In this document: in pieces, positions 1 through 8,913 of the stretch
Layout of the letters: every line of letters begins with the position of its first letter
How positions within the stretch are numbered: position 1 is the first letter of the stretch
Source: Eisenibacter elegans DSM 3317
GTDB taxonomy: Bacteria > Bacteroidota > Bacteroidia > Cytophagales > Microscillaceae
Assembly (NCBI RefSeq): GCF_000430505.1
Contig: NZ_AUMD01000001.1
Coordinates: 1-59,008, forward strand
Length of the DNA: 59,008 nucleotides
Direction of reading: 5' to 3'
The notes under the pieces: generated by a model
What the model was told of the DNA's origin: nothing
What the model saw: the letters and a program-made list of their open reading frames with translations, nothing else
Databases searched by the model: none
Made by a program: the position numbers and the translations under genes

Positions 1-43
1 TGTTGTTTTGTTTGCTTGATGTTGTCAATAAAGGAAGTTAAAC

Positions 44-153
44 GGTGTTAATGGCAAGGGTGAACACCTCTTATCCATTCCGAACAGAGTCGTTAAGCCC
101 CTTAGCGCCGATGGTACTGCGGTCAAACGTGGAAGAGTAGGTCGATGCCGGAT
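44..153 (+). rRNA. rrf: 5S ribosomal RNA
   Basis: The segment has the conserved 5S core: CCATTCCGAACAGAG near 76-90, GCGCCGATGGTACTGC near 105-120 and GAGTAGGTCGATGCCG near 135-150. The two ends (GGTGTTAATGG and the GTCGATGCCG side) can pair as helix I. It is followed directly by a terminator, so it is the last gene of an rRNA operon whose 23S gene lies to the left of the window. The ends are approximate. Confidence 0.93.
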
Positions 154-166
154 AACTATTATCACA

Positions 167-203
167 AAAGCCTCTTAGAGTCAAATCTGAGAGGCTTTTT
201 TGT
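167..203 (+). terminator. Terminator of the rRNA operon
   Basis: AAAAGCCTCTTAGA pairs with TCTGAGAGGCTTTT around a short loop and runs into a T tract. It lies 14 bases after the 5S gene. Confidence 0.85.
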
Positions 204-715
204 GTTCAACTCCCAAGAGAAACCGGAAGGGGGGCTTGCCAAACTATTTGCGATGTTTTCTTGTTTTGGTTTTATGCTATTTTGACTTTATGTATTGTGT
301 ATATATGATTCAGGGACATCCGTGTGTGAATGATGCTAGTACAGGGGGTGATATCGGACTCCAAAGGGCAGACTCCAAGAAAATCAGCACTCTGTATCAA
401 GGCTACCCCATTAATCGACTTTGTAGAGGCTGATGTTTATAGCCAAATGATGTACAAGACATACGCCCCCGTAAGGGTCTTACACTCAATGAAAACCCTA
501 ATGTGCTATGAATACTTCATCCCTTTAGGATATTAGGTACACGCACCGCTATTTAAAATCACTTGATAATAGTAATTTTTTTCGTTAATAAAAATATGAA
601 AAATTAAGTATTACATCAATATAATAGTATGTTTCAAGCCTTGACTTATGGGTATCTCACTGCGGTGCTGTATTTTTTTAATACATTCAATGTCCAACAA
701 CATGTTCGAGATGTG
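204..715. other. Gene-poor stretch after the rRNA operon
   Basis: No supported gene lies between the rRNA terminator and the DUF547 gene. Two short open frames (200-433 and 330-536) overlap in different frames and show no recognisable domain. The last 150 bases are very A+T rich, as expected for a promoter region. An in-frame ATG at 629 could extend the next gene. Confidence 0.5.
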
Positions 716-1444
716 ATGACTACTAAGTTGCCAATTGTGGACACAACAAATTATTTAGCCCTCTCACAGGAACTCCTCTATGATGCCCGTACTTTCGAAG
801 ACTGTAGGGAGCATCTCATACAGTTGAAGAACGCATCGCCTGAGCAGCTTAAAACCCAATTAGCTGATGATGCCAAACGAAAGGCTTTTTGGATTAATCT
901 ATACAATGCGCATGTACAACTATCTTTGCAAATAGATAGCACACAATATCAACATAAATCACGTTATTTTGGTATCAAGCAAGTTGCAGTAGCAGGCTAT
1001 GCCCTAAGCCTCGATGATATAGAACATGGGGTGTTGCGATGCTCCAAAGTAAAGCTGAGCTTAGGGTATCTGAGCAAATGGTTTCCATCCAAATTTGAGA
1101 GGGAGTTTAAGGTAGAAAAATTGGATTGGCGGATTCATTTTGCGCTCAACTGCGGGGCGAAGAGTTGCCCTCCGATTGCTTTTTACAAGGCAGAAATCAT
1201 CGACAAGCAACTTGATTGGGCAACGGCTTCTTATCTCAAACAGGAATGTGTTTATGACACCAATACGAATACGGTCTGGATTCCGAAGCTATTTTTGTGG
1301 TTTCAGGCAGATTTTGGTGGTAGAGCCGGTATCCGGCAGATTTTGATGGATGAGCAAGTTATTCCCGAGGGCAAACGGCCTAAACTTCGATTCAAGGAGT
1401 ATGATTTTTCTTTGGAGTTGGACAACTTTGCCGATAGCCAATAA
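716..1444 (+). CDS. DUF547 domain protein
   Basis: This is a soluble protein of 242 residues built almost entirely of a DUF547 domain. The family hallmarks are visible: AFWINLYNAHVQ in the first third and HFALNCGAKSCPPI in the middle, with conserved Asn, His and paired Cys. DUF547 proteins are common in Bacteroidota and plants, and their biochemical role is unknown; the Cys/His motif resembles a thiol active site, but that is inference. I prefer the ATG at 716 because the family normally starts just before the 'LSQELLY' helix. The upstream in-frame ATG at 629 would add 29 residues that do not look like a signal peptide. It stands alone between the rRNA operon and a convergent porin gene. Confidence 0.85.
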   Translation: MTTKLPIVDTTNYLALSQELLYDARTFEDCREHLIQLKNASPEQLKTQLADDAKRKAFWINLYNAHVQLSLQIDSTQYQHKSRYFGIKQVAVAGYALSLDDIEHGVLRCSKVKLSLGYLSKWFPSKFEREFKVEKLDWRIHFALNCGAKSCPPIAFYKAEIIDKQLDWATASYLKQECVYDTNTNTVWIPKLFLWFQADFGGRAGIRQILMDEQVIPEGKRPKLRFKEYDFSLELDNFADSQ

Positions 1445-1462
1445 GATACACAATGGAAATAA

Positions 1463-1561
1463 TGCCCAAACAGAATTGCTTGGGGAAATGTGTGCTGAAA
1501 ATCTTTGGGCATCAAGAAAATCAAACCCTGTGAATGCTGAAATCAAGCACATCTTGGTATA
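1463..1561 (+). repeat. Intergenic repeat B, copy 1
   Basis: This copy carries the B core TTGGGGAAATGTGTGCTG, then AAAATC, GGGCATCAAGAAAATCAAA and the end ATCTTGGTATA. The same core recurs at 12641, 22062 (reverse), 38387 and 44420, always outside genes. It fills the gap between two convergent genes. No open frame is conserved between copies. Confidence 0.8.
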
Positions 1562-1571
1562 AAACAATTGT

Positions 1572-2780
1572 TTAGATACCTAACTCTAGTTGAAACATGA
1601 CAAGTAGTCGGTTTTTGTAAATATAAGGCAGCCCTTCTTGTGTTTGGGGGTTGATACGGTCATCTAGTCCGACATAAGTTTGGGCTTTGATGCGGTGGGA
1701 GCGCAGGTAGTAGCTGTGTGCAAGTGCTTTGGTTTGATAAAAAGGCTGAAAATCTGGGTTTTCGGGATGAATGGCTGTATAGCGGATACTCAGCTCGTGT
1801 TTTTTCCCAATCATACGACCTAGCTGCCAATTGTAGGCATGCCCAGAAGGTACACGGCGGCGGTAGTCTTCTGTAGGCAACTCAAAGCCAGAGCTTAACT
1901 CCCACTGTCGGTAAAAATACTCTCCCAAAAGCGACCATCCTCGGTATTTGAACATCATATCGGCAATATAGGTCTGTAGGTCGATGGGAGTGTCGAAACT
2001 GCGACCTATCTGTCCACCGCTGCGGGTAGTACGGTGGTTGAAGCTATACGAAGTGCCCACAGAGAGCTTTGGGTGTGGCTCTCTTGCCAGATCTCCTTCG
2101 CTATAATCTCCCAAGTTGGCAAACTGACCCAGTGGCAACCATTCTAGGCGTGCGCTATAGGCCAGTCCAATATCTGTACCAAGGGCGTTACGACCTTCGC
2201 CACTGCTTACTACTCCGCGCAACTGCCACCATTGTTTTCCGAGAGGGATATTTTTGTAAATAAAAACCCCAAAATCACGATCGAGGTTAAAAAACTGGTT
2301 GGCTACTGAGCGGTCAGGCATCTGTAAATTGCCTGATGAAATCACCCGTTGGCGGTTGCCGGGCAGCTTGCTTTGACCAAATCCTAAGTAGAAATTATCG
2401 GTAAAAAAATAATAAACCATCGCATCACGAATGACTTGAGCTATTTCGCCATCTACCAAATCTTGGTCAGCTCTCGAAAATGAAAGTTGAATGTAATAGG
2501 CCAGCTTGGGAGAGCCCAAAAACCCGTCGATACGTAACCGCAGACGGCGCACGCGGGCATCAAAGCCGCCAATAGGCTCGCTGTCTAGTTGGTCGAAATA
2601 ACCAAAGCGGTTTTGCATCCGGAAACGAAAATTGATTAAAAAGGTAGAGTCACGCCTAATGCTCAAACCTTGGCGCATATCGAGCAAAGGAGCTTGATCA
2701 GATTCAGTTTGCGCAAGCACGATAGAAGAAGATAAGCCTAGTAACAACCCGCTTATCAGAACACACAAGAGCTTTCTCAT
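1572..2780 (-). CDS. OprP/OprO-type outer-membrane porin
   Basis: The 402-residue product starts with a signal peptide (hydrophobic stretch at 5-22, cleavage near AQT). The rest is a beta-barrel with alternating aromatic and polar residues, ending in the typical outer-membrane C-terminus 'MFQLELGI'. Blocks such as RRLRLRIDGFLG, YYIQLSFSRAD, VYYFFTDNFYLGFGQSKLPG and 'NRQRVISSGNLQMPDRS' match phosphate-selective porins O and P (Porin_O_P). Such barrels pass anions such as phosphate or polyphosphate across the outer membrane. The substrate here is unknown, and no pst or phosphate genes are next to it. It stands alone, with repeat B just after its stop. Confidence 0.85.
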   Translation of the reverse strand: MRKLLCVLISGLLLGLSSSIVLAQTESDQAPLLDMRQGLSIRRDSTFLINFRFRMQNRFGYFDQLDSEPIGGFDARVRRLRLRIDGFLGSPKLAYYIQLSFSRADQDLVDGEIAQVIRDAMVYYFFTDNFYLGFGQSKLPGNRQRVISSGNLQMPDRSVANQFFNLDRDFGVFIYKNIPLGKQWWQLRGVVSSGEGRNALGTDIGLAYSARLEWLPLGQFANLGDYSEGDLAREPHPKLSVGTSYSFNHRTTRSGGQIGRSFDTPIDLQTYIADMMFKYRGWSLLGEYFYRQWELSSGFELPTEDYRRRVPSGHAYNWQLGRMIGKKHELSIRYTAIHPENPDFQPFYQTKALAHSYYLRSHRIKAQTYVGLDDRINPQTQEGLPYIYKNRLLVMFQLELGI

Positions 2781-2955
2781 TGATTTTCAGGAAAAAATGG
2801 CCGCAAATTTACGCAAAAGCTGGTTTTTTTTCAACTTGTGATAAAGCTCACACACAAAAATTACTGTTTGTATTATATTTGAAAACAAGCTCTCTTGCAT
2901 AGCTGATGCAAGTACCGCAGCTCCAGTATATTCGAACCTATTTCACCCTAAGCCA

Positions 2956-3636
2956 ATGACCGTGATGAAATCAACCTTCTTATTGTTTTTGCTAGTATTT
3001 TGTAACAGCGCCTACTCATTTGCACAAGAACACAAGCACCATCAAGGGGAAGCCAATCAGTATATGCACCAAACCGAGTTTGAGGCATTGGTACAGCGTT
3101 TTGAAAGCCCTGAGCGCCGTGCTTGGCAAAAGCCTGAAGCGGTCATCAGTTTTTTGGGAAAGCTGAAGGGAAAAACGGTTATGGATTTGGGGGCAGGTAC
3201 AGGGTATTTTGCCGTACTGGCTGCCAAAGCTGGCGCAAAGACCGTCATCGCTGCTGATGTAAACCAACAGTTTTTGGACTATATTGCTGTGCGTTCCCAA
3301 CAAGAGCAATTGCCTCAAATCCATACCCGAAAAGCCGCCTATGAGCGAGCACCACTAACCCAAGCTGAGGTTGATTTGCTTTTTATGGTCAATGTGTATC
3401 ACCATATCGAGCGCCGAACGGCCTATTTTGAGGAAGTGGCCAAGGGCCTAAGAAAAGCAGGAGAGGTAGTAGTGGTTGATTTCAAGCGGGGAGATTTGCC
3501 CCACGGCCCACCAGATAGGCTCAAGTTATCTCCTCAGCAGGTACTCGAAGAGCTGACCCTTGCTGGGTTTGAGTTGGTCAGTTTAGACGAAACAACCCTT
3601 CCGTATCAGTATATGCTCAAGGTGCGTAAGAAATAA
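2956..3636 (+). CDS. SAM-dependent methyltransferase with signal peptide
   Basis: The 226-residue protein has a class I methyltransferase fold. Motif I is D77-LGAGTG, followed by an acidic residue in AADV at the end of the second strand and 'DLLFMVNVYHHIE' as motif IV, all typical of the Methyltransf_11/25 group. Unusually, the N-terminus (residues 4-24) is a clear signal peptide ending AFQ/AQEHKHH, followed by a His-rich stretch. That predicts an exported enzyme, although SAM is not known to be present in the periplasm. A second ATG at 2965 may be the real start. The next gene, 68 bases on, encodes a heme-motif lipoprotein, so the two may form one exported unit. The substrate is unknown. Confidence 0.85.
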   Translation: MTVMKSTFLLFLLVFCNSAYSFAQEHKHHQGEANQYMHQTEFEALVQRFESPERRAWQKPEAVISFLGKLKGKTVMDLGAGTGYFAVLAAKAGAKTVIAADVNQQFLDYIAVRSQQEQLPQIHTRKAAYERAPLTQAEVDLLFMVNVYHHIERRTAYFEEVAKGLRKAGEVVVVDFKRGDLPHGPPDRLKLSPQQVLEELTLAGFELVSLDETTLPYQYMLKVRKK

Positions 3637-3704
3637 TATTTACATAAGCCTCAAGGTAAGAATAGCCAGAGGCCTTTGTCATCAGCCTAACACTACACAT
3701 TCCT

Positions 3705-4316
3705 ATGAATATCAAATACTACTGTCTGCTTGTATGTACAATGATCATACTTTTGCCGGCTTGCCAATCGACCACAACCGATAAACAACAGGCTGGAACG
3801 CAGGCTTCCCCCATAGATTCGACCCTGAGTGATTTGGAGTACCTTACAAAAGCAGATACCATTGCCTTGGCAGCACAAAAAAGGCTCATACAAGCACTCT
3901 CCAAGGCCATTGATGAGGGCGGGATACCATATGCGATTGATTTTTGCCATACCAATGCCCTAGTTATCAAAGACTCGCTTTCGGGTATTTATGGGGCAGA
4001 AGTAGCCCGTATTTCAGCACATTATCGCAATCCGGTAGACAAACCCAACGCAGCAGAGCTGGAAATATTACAGGCTTGGCAACAGCTTCCTGAAGGAGAA
4101 ACCCTTGAAATGAAGATACACTATGCCACACAAACGGTAACGGTATACAAACCGATTCTGATTGGGATGCCCACCTGTCTCAAATGCCACGGAGGGGCAG
4201 AAGATATGGATGTGGATACACGTGTAGCCATTCAGCAAAAATACCCCGAAGATCTTGCCACGGGCTATCGCTTAGGAGAACTGCGGGGAGCTTGGAAAAT
4301 CAGCTTTAAGAGATAA
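3705..4316 (+). CDS. Lipoprotein with CxxCH heme motif (DUF3365/Tll0287-like)
   Basis: The 203-residue product begins with a lipoprotein signal (LLPAC, Cys20). It then shows the DUF3365 / Tll0287-like fold: AIDFCHTNA around Cys81, 'VARISAHYRNPVDKPNAAE' in the middle, and the c-type heme attachment site C158-L-K-C161-H162 near the end. Proteins of this family bind heme covalently in a PAS-like sensor fold and are found in periplasmic sensors and cytochromes. This one is free-standing, so it is probably a lipid-anchored monoheme protein. It follows the exported methyltransferase on the same strand and converges on the frameshifted phosphatase gene. Confidence 0.85.
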   Translation: MNIKYYCLLVCTMIILLPACQSTTTDKQQAGTQASPIDSTLSDLEYLTKADTIALAAQKRLIQALSKAIDEGGIPYAIDFCHTNALVIKDSLSGIYGAEVARISAHYRNPVDKPNAAELEILQAWQQLPEGETLEMKIHYATQTVTVYKPILIGMPTCLKCHGGAEDMDVDTRVAIQQKYPEDLATGYRLGELRGAWKISFKR

Positions 4317-4323
4317 TCAAGCA

Positions 4324-6523
4324 CTAACAACGCCAGCCAAGCCATAAGATATCGTCCCTTTGGAGGGTATCAGCAGCGTGATGCTCTAAGAGAGAGATGA
4401 TGGCCTGGGCTTGTTTATCAGGCGGATATGTGTGATATTGCTGCATTAGGTAAAGCAGTGCGGCTTCACCCAAACGCTTACGTTTTTGGTCGTTTTGGTC
4501 GGGAAGGCCGTCGGTACCCAGATAGCACATACTGCCTTTGGGCAAGACAATGGTTTGACATTCGAACTTCTTACGTTCATTTTGCCTCCCCCCCAACAGA
4601 TTTGCGTGTACCTCTAAAAGTGATTAACTCACCATTACGCTTGTTGAGGGTGTGTAGGCTGAGTTTGGCACCAGAAAACTGAAGTTGTACCCTAGTATTG
4701 TCTATGGGTTGGATAGCCACCACGGCGATATCCATCCCGCTATTGTTGCGGCTTTCAGGTTGCTTGAGCAAGGCCTGAATCTCATAATGCATACAATCAA
4801 GAACCTCCGCCGGATTGGCAATACGCCCCATCTGTACAATTTTGTCGAGTAGGGTATGGCCTATGAGTGTCATAAAAGCTCCAGGGATACCGTGACCGGT
4901 ACAATCAGCCACAGCCAAGAGGGTGGTATCGCCGAGCTTGTGTAGCCAATAAAAATCTCCAGAAACCACATCTTTAGGCCGATTGATGACGAAAAAGTCC
5001 CCAAGTAAGAGGCTAGCCTTGTGTGTTTCGGGCAAGATTGCTTGTTGAATCGCTTTGGCGGCTTGTATACTATGTCTTATTTGTTGGTGTTGTTCTTGGA
5101 GTTGTTGGTTGCTTTGTTCAATAGCCTCTTGTTGGTTCAATATCTTGGCCTGTTGTTGGTGTAGGGCTTCGTTTTGAGCCAATATTTCTTGTTGCTTTTC
5201 TTGCAAAAGTATATAAGTACGTTTTTTGTATTGATAGTTGTTGTACAAAATTGACAACAAGGCCGATAACAAGCCTATGATGGCAATGCTGCCAATGCTC
5301 AAGAAATACCAGCGCTCTATCTGAGCCTTGTTCAACGCTTGCTCTTGCTGGAGACTTTCTATTTCGAGTTGTTGTTTGGCTACGCCAAAAGCTGTTTGGA
5401 TATTGGCTAGCGCAAGTTTTTGTTGGAAAGTGCGGATGGAGTCTTCTAGCTGCATCCACTGGCGCGTCCAGCGGTAAGCCGCAGCATAATCACCTATTTT
5501 GGCATAATATTCAGCATATCGCTTGGGGACATTGAAATGTGCAGGTAATTTTCGTTGTTGCAATGCCCAAGCGCTGTCAAGATAGATTTTAGCCTTCTTG
5601 AAATCCCTCATGGCCATATAGGTCTCTGAGAGCATAACGGCGGCATTGCTGGCACTTTGCCACTCGGATGCTTTCATACTGAGGTAAAGATCTGTTTTCA
5701 GCGCTGTGATAGCCTCTGGATAATTACCTTGAGACAAGAACACACTTCCCATATTGCCGCTCAAAATCCCTATCCAAGTACTATCGTTTTTTTGTAAAGC
5801 AATTTGTAGCGCTTGCCTAAAAAAATAAAGTGCAGAATCTTGAGCGAGGCTGCTTGAGGTCTTGCCCTGATGACGAAAAGTCATCCCAATACTATTGAAG
5901 GTATTGATATACACACGAGAGGGCAGGCTGTCTATAGGTATACTACAGACTTGCAGAAAGTGCTTTTTTGCTTGTTGGTAATTTTGGCTGTCATACAATA
6001 AGCCTCCGGCCTCATAGTGTAGCTGAGCCAATAAAGCCTGATAAGGGCTGTTATGGAGTAAATGTATTGCCTCAAAACATTTGTTTAGTGCTTGGTCATA
6101 TTGATAATAGGTCTTATACCAATCTATTTGTTGTTGAAAACATCTGGCTTTCCAATATAGGTGTTGAGCTTGGGAGGCCTCTTGGTGTGCTAAATGAAGA
6201 GCTTCTTCGGCTAGAGCAGTGAATTTATATTTTTTGCTGAGGTGTATAATCAAAAAATAGGCCTGCACGCGGTTAGTCCAAAATGGATTTTGTGGGATTT
6301 TATCCGCAAAGTATTTCAAATGCTGGTGTAGAGCTGTACTATCAAGTGCTTGTGTTTCTTTCTCAAAGCGCTGGAAAACAGCAGCATGGTCGGGGTATAC
6401 CTCACGCGCCAAAGCCCTAAGCCAATCTTCACTAAGGGAGGTCTGAGCAGTCAACCCACTGCTCAAGAGGCACAAATACAGGAGTTTTTGCCAAAAGCTG
6501 CCTAAATTCCTCATCATAAGCAT
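4324..6523 (-). pseudogene. TPR-SpoIIE (PP2C-type) phosphatase, frameshifted at a G7 tract
   Basis: The reading frame from 6523 gives a signal peptide, TPR-type repeats (about residues 60-360), a membrane helix near 396-420, a Gln-rich coiled coil (about 425-485) and a SpoIIE/PPM phosphatase domain with SGDFYW, ADCTGHGIPGAFM and GMDIAVV metal-binding motifs. That frame ends at 4577 shortly after 'KSVGG'. The rest of the domain (ERKKFECQTIVL to TDGLPDQN, then the C-terminus) lies in another frame from about 4596 to 4324. The break is at seven consecutive C on the plus strand (4588-4594); six would restore one continuous protein of roughly 735 residues. The lost part includes the metal-binding Asp of TDG, so the short form should be inactive. 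A sequencing error or phase variation is possible. Confidence 0.85.
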
Positions 6524-6686
6524 TTATCTAATAGGGTGGTTTGTCCTGAGCAAGCGCCTATTTATTCGTCTATTGTTTGGCCTGTGTTGTACTTTGAAGC
6601 TCAAAAACTTACAACACCTCTCGGTTTTTACCCAAAAATACCGTTTTTTGTAAGTTAATAAGAACGCGCTTACCAACCAAAGTTTT

Positions 6687-7133
6687 ATGCTCTCAAAAAA
6701 AGCTAAATACGCTATAAAAGCCCTACTCGTATTGGCAGATGCCTATGGCCAAGGGCCATTGCTGATTTCGGCAATTTCTGAAAAAGAAAGTATGCCGAAA
6801 AAGTTTTTGGAAATTATCTTATTAGAGCTCAAAAATGCCGGTATACTTTCGAGTAAAAAAGGTAAGGGAGGGGGGTATTACCTACGTCAATCTCCCCAAG
6901 AGATTAATTTGGCACAAATCATCCGATTAGTTGACGGCCCTATTGCGCCCACACCTTGTGTGTCGCTCAATTACTACGAACACTGTGATGACTGCCCCGA
7001 TGAACACGCTTGTCGCCTGAGGCAAGTGATGATACAGATACGGGACGCTAACCTCAGTGTGCTCGAAAACACTAATTTACAGGATATGCTCAACCAACCT
7101 GATATGCCACTAGATACCAATACCGAGGACTAG
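6687..7133 (+). CDS. Rrf2-family transcriptional regulator
   Basis: The 148-residue protein matches the Rrf2 family throughout. It starts 'MLSKKAKYAIKALLVLA', has the winged-helix recognition part 'KKFLEIILLELKNAGIL', and the basic/Gly wing SSKKGKGGGYYL. Family members with Fe-S clusters (IscR, NsrR) use three Cys. Here Cys91, Cys100, Cys103 and Cys109 lie in the same region, so it may sense iron-sulfur status, nitric oxide or redox state. That is inference, because the spacing differs from IscR. It is monocistronic and transcribed away from the phosphatase gene. Confidence 0.9.
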   Translation: MLSKKAKYAIKALLVLADAYGQGPLLISAISEKESMPKKFLEIILLELKNAGILSSKKGKGGGYYLRQSPQEINLAQIIRLVDGPIAPTPCVSLNYYEHCDDCPDEHACRLRQVMIQIRDANLSVLENTNLQDMLNQPDMPLDTNTED

Positions 7134-7364
7134 GCTTGCTGAAAAATAGGAAATTTTGACAGATCTTTGGGTGTTTTCAGTATTGGTGGGTAAAGCTCCT
7201 GCTTTGCGCTATTTTCTGAAACTGTCCAGAGGTCTGATATGGGTTGGGTGGAGTAGCAGCGTTATTCGGAAAACAAACATTGTGTTTAAACATTCAAGCC
7301 AACTTGGGGGTTATATTCAAGGCACACTATTTTTTCTATCGCTATTTTTTAAACCCCTAATTCT

Positions 7365-7799
7365 ATGCGCGCTTATTATTTCCAACAAACTTTCGGAGAG
7401 TTGTATCACGACACCGACAAAGACTATTATGTAATCGCTCCTAAGGGCTTTCTCAATCTCGACAAATGGAAGCAGTTGATGACCGCGACGCTCAAATTGG
7501 TAGAAACCAAAAAGTTCACAAAGGCTTTGGCAGACCATCGTCAGATGGAAATCATTAACCAAGAAGGGCAAAATTATATCGCTGGAGAAGTATTCCCGAA
7601 GCTATTCCAGCTTGGATTGCGGTGTGTGGCAGTAGTCGAAAACGAAAATGTGTTCAGCCAAGTAACGGCTGATAAGGTATATGAACAAGCCGAGCAAAAG
7701 GCGGCTAAGAGCAATATCAACTTTCAAGAGGCGCGCTTTGTTACGATACAACAGGCCGAAAATTGGCTCAATGCGGCCCAACTAGCCAAGGCTATTTAG
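7365..7799 (+). CDS. Small STAS/SpoIIAA-like protein (paralogue 1)
   Basis: The 144-residue cytosolic protein resembles the STAS/SpoIIAA-like single-domain proteins of Bacteroidota: beta strand 'YYVIAPKGFLN', a helix, 'KALADHRQMEII', and 'EVFPKLFQLGLRCVAVVE' followed by VFSQVTADKVYEQ. The last part aligns with 'VFPQCIEAGVKKAAILVTE' plus IFAQVSIEQLMEE in the genes at 12818 and 13370, so the three are paralogues. Function is not established. They may be partner-switch or scaffold proteins of the phosphatase/sensor systems that are common in this window (inference). Its stop overlaps the stop of dinB by 4 bases in a convergent arrangement. Confidence 0.8.
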   Translation: MRAYYFQQTFGELYHDTDKDYYVIAPKGFLNLDKWKQLMTATLKLVETKKFTKALADHRQMEIINQEGQNYIAGEVFPKLFQLGLRCVAVVENENVFSQVTADKVYEQAEQKAAKSNINFQEARFVTIQQAENWLNAAQLAKAI

Positions 7800-8881
7800 C
7801 CAAACAGCTGAAGTTGCCCGTGAAATGTTGTCAAGCAAGGGGCTTTTTGGGGAGAGGCTTCAAAATTAGAAACCTGTAAGCCCAAAAGCCTAATCCCTAC
7901 GCCACGATTGGGGATACGCGGTACGAGCTGCGCAGCCGCTTGAAAGAGCGCATTGTTATCAGAAAGCGGTTGTTGGAAAGTCTGGCTGCGTGTGATTTGC
8001 ACAAAATCTGTAAACCTTACCTTGAGTGTCAACGTATGGCCGCAGAGTTGTTTGGCAGCCACTTGTTCGCCCAACAAACCACTTAGTTTGCTGATAGTCT
8101 GAAGGATTTCGGCCTCTTGATAGAGGTCGGCTTCAAAAGTTCGCTCTGTCCCGATTGATTTGCGGATGCGCTCAGGGTTTACTGGCCTGTCGTCTACCCC
8201 GTGGGCAAGGTGATAGTAGTTGCGCCCTGCTTTACCAAATAATTGCACCATTTTTTCGAGGGGTTGGGTGCAAATATCGGCTCCTGTATGAATGCCTAAG
8301 ACAGCCATTTTGGTAGCGGTAGCCTTGCCTATGCCGTGGAATTTGTGTACGGGCAAGTTTGCCAAAAACTCTGGAGCTGCCTTGGGCGTAATAACGAAGA
8401 GACCATTGGGTTTACGATAATCAGAGGCGATTTTGGCCAAAAATTTATTGTAAGACACCCCGGCAGAGGCTGTCAGTCCAGTTTTTTGTTGAATTTGTTC
8501 CTTGATTTCAGCCGCTACAGCTGTGGCAGTACATTGTTGTTGGGCGCAATACTGGCTTACATCCAAGTATGCTTCATCAAGAGAGAGCGGCTCTACCAAG
8601 TCGGTATAGGCTAAGAATATTTGTTTGATTTGGGCAGATACCAGCCGATAAACCTCAAAGCGAGTGGGTACTATTACCAGTTGGGGGCATTTGCGCAGAG
8701 CTGTCTGGGTAGGCATAGCCGAAAAGACCCCAAAGGCGCGCGCCTCATAACTGGCTGCGGCCACTACTCCCCGCTTACGGGAGCCACCTACAGCCACAGG
8801 CAAGCCTCGCAGCGCGGGATTATCGCGCTGCTCGACTGCCGCAAAAAAGGCATCCATATCAATATGTATGATTTTGCGCAC
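7796..8881 (-). CDS. dinB: DNA polymerase IV (Y family)
   Basis: The 361-residue protein has the Y-family polymerase order: palm motif D8-M-D10-AFFAAVEQ, fingers GVVAAASYEARAFGV, catalytic SLD102-E103-AYLDV, the helix-hairpin-helix thumb KFHGIGKATATKMAVLGI, and a little-finger domain at the C-terminus. It carries out error-prone translesion synthesis past damaged bases. Length is normal for the family. It is the last gene of the glmM-surE-dinB run, 32 bases after surE. No beta-clamp motif is obvious at the extreme C-terminus (PCLTTFHGQLQLFG), although QLQLFG resembles a clamp-binding peptide. Confidence 0.95.
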   Translation of the reverse strand: MRKIIHIDMDAFFAAVEQRDNPALRGLPVAVGGSRKRGVVAAASYEARAFGVFSAMPTQTALRKCPQLVIVPTRFEVYRLVSAQIKQIFLAYTDLVEPLSLDEAYLDVSQYCAQQQCTATAVAAEIKEQIQQKTGLTASAGVSYNKFLAKIASDYRKPNGLFVITPKAAPEFLANLPVHKFHGIGKATATKMAVLGIHTGADICTQPLEKMVQLFGKAGRNYYHLAHGVDDRPVNPERIRKSIGTERTFEADLYQEAEILQTISKLSGLLGEQVAAKQLCGHTLTLKVRFTDFVQITRSQTFQQPLSDNNALFQAAAQLVPRIPNRGVGIRLLGLQVSNFEASPQKAPCLTTFHGQLQLFG

Positions 8882-8913
8882 TAGGCTTGGCTATTATTCT
8901 CAAAAACAGCAAT

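Noticed and set aside
200-536. Two overlapping small frames after the rRNA operon
   Set aside because: They overlap in different frames, begin inside the rRNA terminator region, and lack any recognisable motif.
7156-7434. Open frame upstream of the first STAS-like gene
   Set aside because: It uses a TTG start, overlaps the better-supported gene at 7365, and has no domain.
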